A stretch of DNA of 64,000 nucleotides, from assembly GCA_947561585.1 (NCBI GenBank), contig CANNZV010002543.1, forward strand, positions 1 to 64,000, given 5' to 3'. Of this stretch, positions 61,634 to 64,000 are shown in pieces. Position 1 is the stretch's first letter, and each line of letters begins with the position of its first letter. This DNA is from Caprella mutica. Taxonomy: Eukaryota; Arthropoda; Malacostraca; Amphipoda; Caprellidae. Under the pieces are notes generated by a model. The model ran no database searches. It was not told where the DNA came from and saw nothing but the letters and a program-made list of their open reading frames with translations. The position numbers and the translations under genes are program-made.

Positions 61634-61670
61634 AACATGACCTGATATTGAAGTTAAGCATAATACATTC

Positions 61671-63666
61671 ATATAGGTCAAATTTTCAAATTGATTTTAA
61701 TGATCATATTCCAAACTTATATGCTTATTAATCTAAATGAAATGAATAATAAAGATGAAATTATCGCACAATCTTTTCTCTTTTTCAAATATGAGGAATA
61801 CTGAAAAAACAACACTCTTATTTGAAATTTAACAATTGGTAATAATGGGGAGGGCATATCTAATATTTCGGGGTGTCAAAACGCATTTTTTCTTTTTCTA
61901 TAACCGACAAGAATATTTAATCGGAAATTGATATTAAAGAACGTTTGATATAATATAATATTGAGCTGAAGGAAATTGTGGAAGTTAATTTATGTACATA
62001 ATTAAGAGTACAACTCTCTGGTCCTCGGTGTCTTTTGTCTCCGCTTCTGATCCACTTTCCATTTGTGAACATTTCGATATGATCTTCTACTGATAGAAAT
62101 GCCTGTCAATATTGATCGTAATGAAAAATAATAGATGAGCTGCATTATTTTCTATCGTTCTTGATGGTACATTCTCGGCAAAAAATCCCTAGGATAATGA
62201 CTGAAATTAGTATGTTTTACAATAAAAATAAGATCAAATTTTACCTTAATCAACCATAAAAGATAATCTGCCAATTGAAAACTATAATTCTAACTGTTCC
62301 CTTAAAGTGTGATAGGGAGAACAATTGAAGCTAGTATTTGGTTTATATATTGAGGAGTATTCGAAACAAATTTTTCCTCTCAACAAATGTCCAATAGTTC
62401 AATTAACTCTTTATGAGACGAAGCCTTGGCTTTCAGCCAGAAAAAGAGAAAAAATGAAACTGCGTTAATGGACTGGCGAGTTTAAACAAATTTAAGACAA
62501 CATTTTATTAGAAATTTGATCTCTATAAACAATTCACATGAGATGATCTTTAGATTCTATTGGCATGAGAAGATCTTTATAGACAATTAACATGAGATGA
62601 TCTTTATGGCGGAATAACATCTTGGTGAAATTATAAACTTTGTGTAATAATTTTTATAAATCCTTGAGTCTGTATCAATTTTCGATATTTTATTCAATGC
62701 ATATTTGTCCTTATTAATCTTTGTTTAATGCATATTTAATAGAATACATCAATAAAATTACGTAATCTACTGGTAGCTACACATGGGCACCATTTATTTG
62801 ATATCTAAAGACTACTGATTATGCTTATATAAAATAATTGAAGCTTAATAATATCTCTGTGGAATTTAAGAGCATGAATTCATTTAATATTAAATGTACT
62901 CCGCCATATATTCTTATTATTTAAATTCATCGGAACTTTTCTTTTTCGGATACGCAATTATAAATCGTGAGTGTTTTCGTATGTTGTACTTCTAAAGAAC
63001 TAAAGCTCTATATGCCCAAAATAATTAAAATTAAATCTAAAGATTTAATTTCAAGATACAGTTTCTTGACACTTAATTTGTTACAAAATTTACATTGAAT
63101 TAAATTCCCTAAAGGTCGAAATTTACTAAAATGAACTGACGCCAAGTGAAGTTCAAGAGCATTCCAAAGCCTCGAGTGTGAACTTACTTGTCAAAGTTTG
63201 GTTCTTCATGAGGAAAGTTAGTAAATATCAGAGGAAGAAGAGAAGCCGAAAACTGTATTCTCAAGTTGAAATTAGATTTCTTTGACTGTTGCATGTACAA
63301 GTTGTTCACCAGTTGTTGTCCTCCAATCAAAACATTCTATTGAAACTAAAACTTTGGTCTTCACTCATGATATAGAAGGCGGAATTTGTTGAAACAGTTT
63401 CTGAATATTAGTATTCACTATCCAACAGGAATAACTTGACACTCTGTTTTCCTCAAGTATACATTGGTAATAAAACTGTTAGCTTCCTCTTCTGGATGTC
63501 TGAGGTTTTCTAAGGATTCTCCATCTTGAAATTTTTCCATATTTGATAGTCTAACTTGCGGTGTCCCTAAATTATATGAGTTGTGTATTCACAAGGTAGT
63601 TCATCATTTATTATTTAGGCAGATCAGGGTAATCAGAGAAGGGAAACACACTGGTAGTTATTCAGT
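61671..63666. other. AT-rich stretch, nothing recognised
   Basis: A small local repeat, 'ACATGAGATGATCTTTA' twice plus a variant, lies at about 62535-62608. The patch 63100-63600 is less AT-rich and, on the minus strand, has short protein-like readings such as 'VSIECFDWRTTTGEQLVHAT'. These are too broken to call. Confidence 0.4.
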
Positions 63667-64000
63667 GGTGCTAGGTAATCTGATCCCCGGTAATTTGATC
63701 CCCGGTTAATTTGAACACTGGTAATTTGACCCCAGGTAATTTGGTCCTCGATTTCTGATCCCCGGTAAGTTGACTCCCGGAAATTTGATTCCCGATAAGT
63801 TGACCCCCGGTAATTTGACCCATGGATATGGATGTTATATCAAAATAAAAAGTATAAAATAAAATAAAATTATGCTCTATCATAAAATAAAAAATTGACA
63901 ATAATAATGGCATATTCTGCTCTATACTGTATGACACACACAAAAGTGTACAGAACTTCAAATTTTTCTAAATTTATTATTTATAAGTAGATGAAAAATA
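63667..64000. mobile_element. FB-like element, family H, left end only
   Basis: Starts GGTGCTAGGTAATCTGATCC, again with the CTAGG terminus. It continues as about ten units of CCCGGTAATTTGATC type, period about 15, to about 63827. The interior then begins and runs past the window. Minus-strand frame 63671-63961, with its repeated T-G-D-Q-I pattern, is an array reading. Confidence 0.7.

Noticed and set aside
63100..63600. Short protein-like minus-strand readings
   Set aside because: Stops every few dozen codons and no recognised motif order; insufficient to call a pseudogene.

Overview
No protein-coding host gene can be supported in this window. The sequence is strongly AT-rich, with long A/T runs. 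It has no prokaryotic operon structure, and it is dense with dispersed repeats, non-LTR retrotransposon relics, MITEs and minisatellites. This is what an intergenic or deep intronic stretch of an invertebrate nuclear genome looks like. An insect is most likely, and a hemipteran is my guess only, because nothing here fixes the species. Most long open frames are by-products of tandem repeats whose period is a multiple of three, or are chance frames in AT-rich DNA.

The main content is a set of inverted-repeat DNA elements, 0.9 to 2.2 kb long. Their ends are arrays of a 15- or 16-bp unit, pointing inward from both sides. I distinguish eight unit families: A (GGACGAAATGTCCGT), B (GGTAAATTCATCGCRT), C (GACAATTGGGCTCAC), D (ATTCGCCGAAAACAC), E (GACAAAAGCCCACACC), F (GGAAGATTCCACCGC), G (GGGTGGAATATACCG-like) and H (CCCGGTAATTTGATC-like). 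Where both ends survive I find 9-bp target-site duplications: perfect for both B copies and one D copy, and 7-8 of 9 matching for A, C, E and a diverged D. Tandem-repeat inverted ends with 9-bp duplications recall Drosophila Foldback (FB) elements of the Mutator-like group. I read these families as one FB-like group of non-autonomous elements.

Layout. 0-5.8 kb: copies of a dispersed repeat (R1), an A element and a 48-bp minisatellite. 7.3-10.4 kb: a long AT-rich inverted-repeat element holding a Harbinger-like element and a tRNA-like pseudogene. 10.8-11.4 kb: first piggyBac-type MITE. 14.1-15.6 kb: a D element with a hairpin-ended MITE inside it. 17.9-18.4 kb: a GC-rich foldback MITE. 23.1-30.2 kb: one A element split by LINE relics, a Harbinger-type element and a piggyBac-type MITE. 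30.4-32.6 kb and 47.9-50.1 kb: two copies, in opposite orientation, of a composite in which a C element sits inside a B element. 33-34 kb: another LINE relic, then a 25-bp minisatellite. 38.5 and 44.3 kb: further piggyBac-type MITEs. 46.5-47.5 kb: an E element. 54.2-56.0 kb: a D-like element with a hAT-type element in its right end. 56.5-58.1 kb: an F element next to a MITE fragment. 59.2-60.3 kb: a G array beside minus-strand coding relics, possibly of a family-B DNA polymerase. 61.1-61.6 kb: a repeat rich in TGACCTTGACC. 63.7 kb to the end: the left end of an H element.

The elements relate to one another as layers of insertion, not as a pathway. Several layers can be ordered in time from their target-site duplications and from empty-site comparison between copies.
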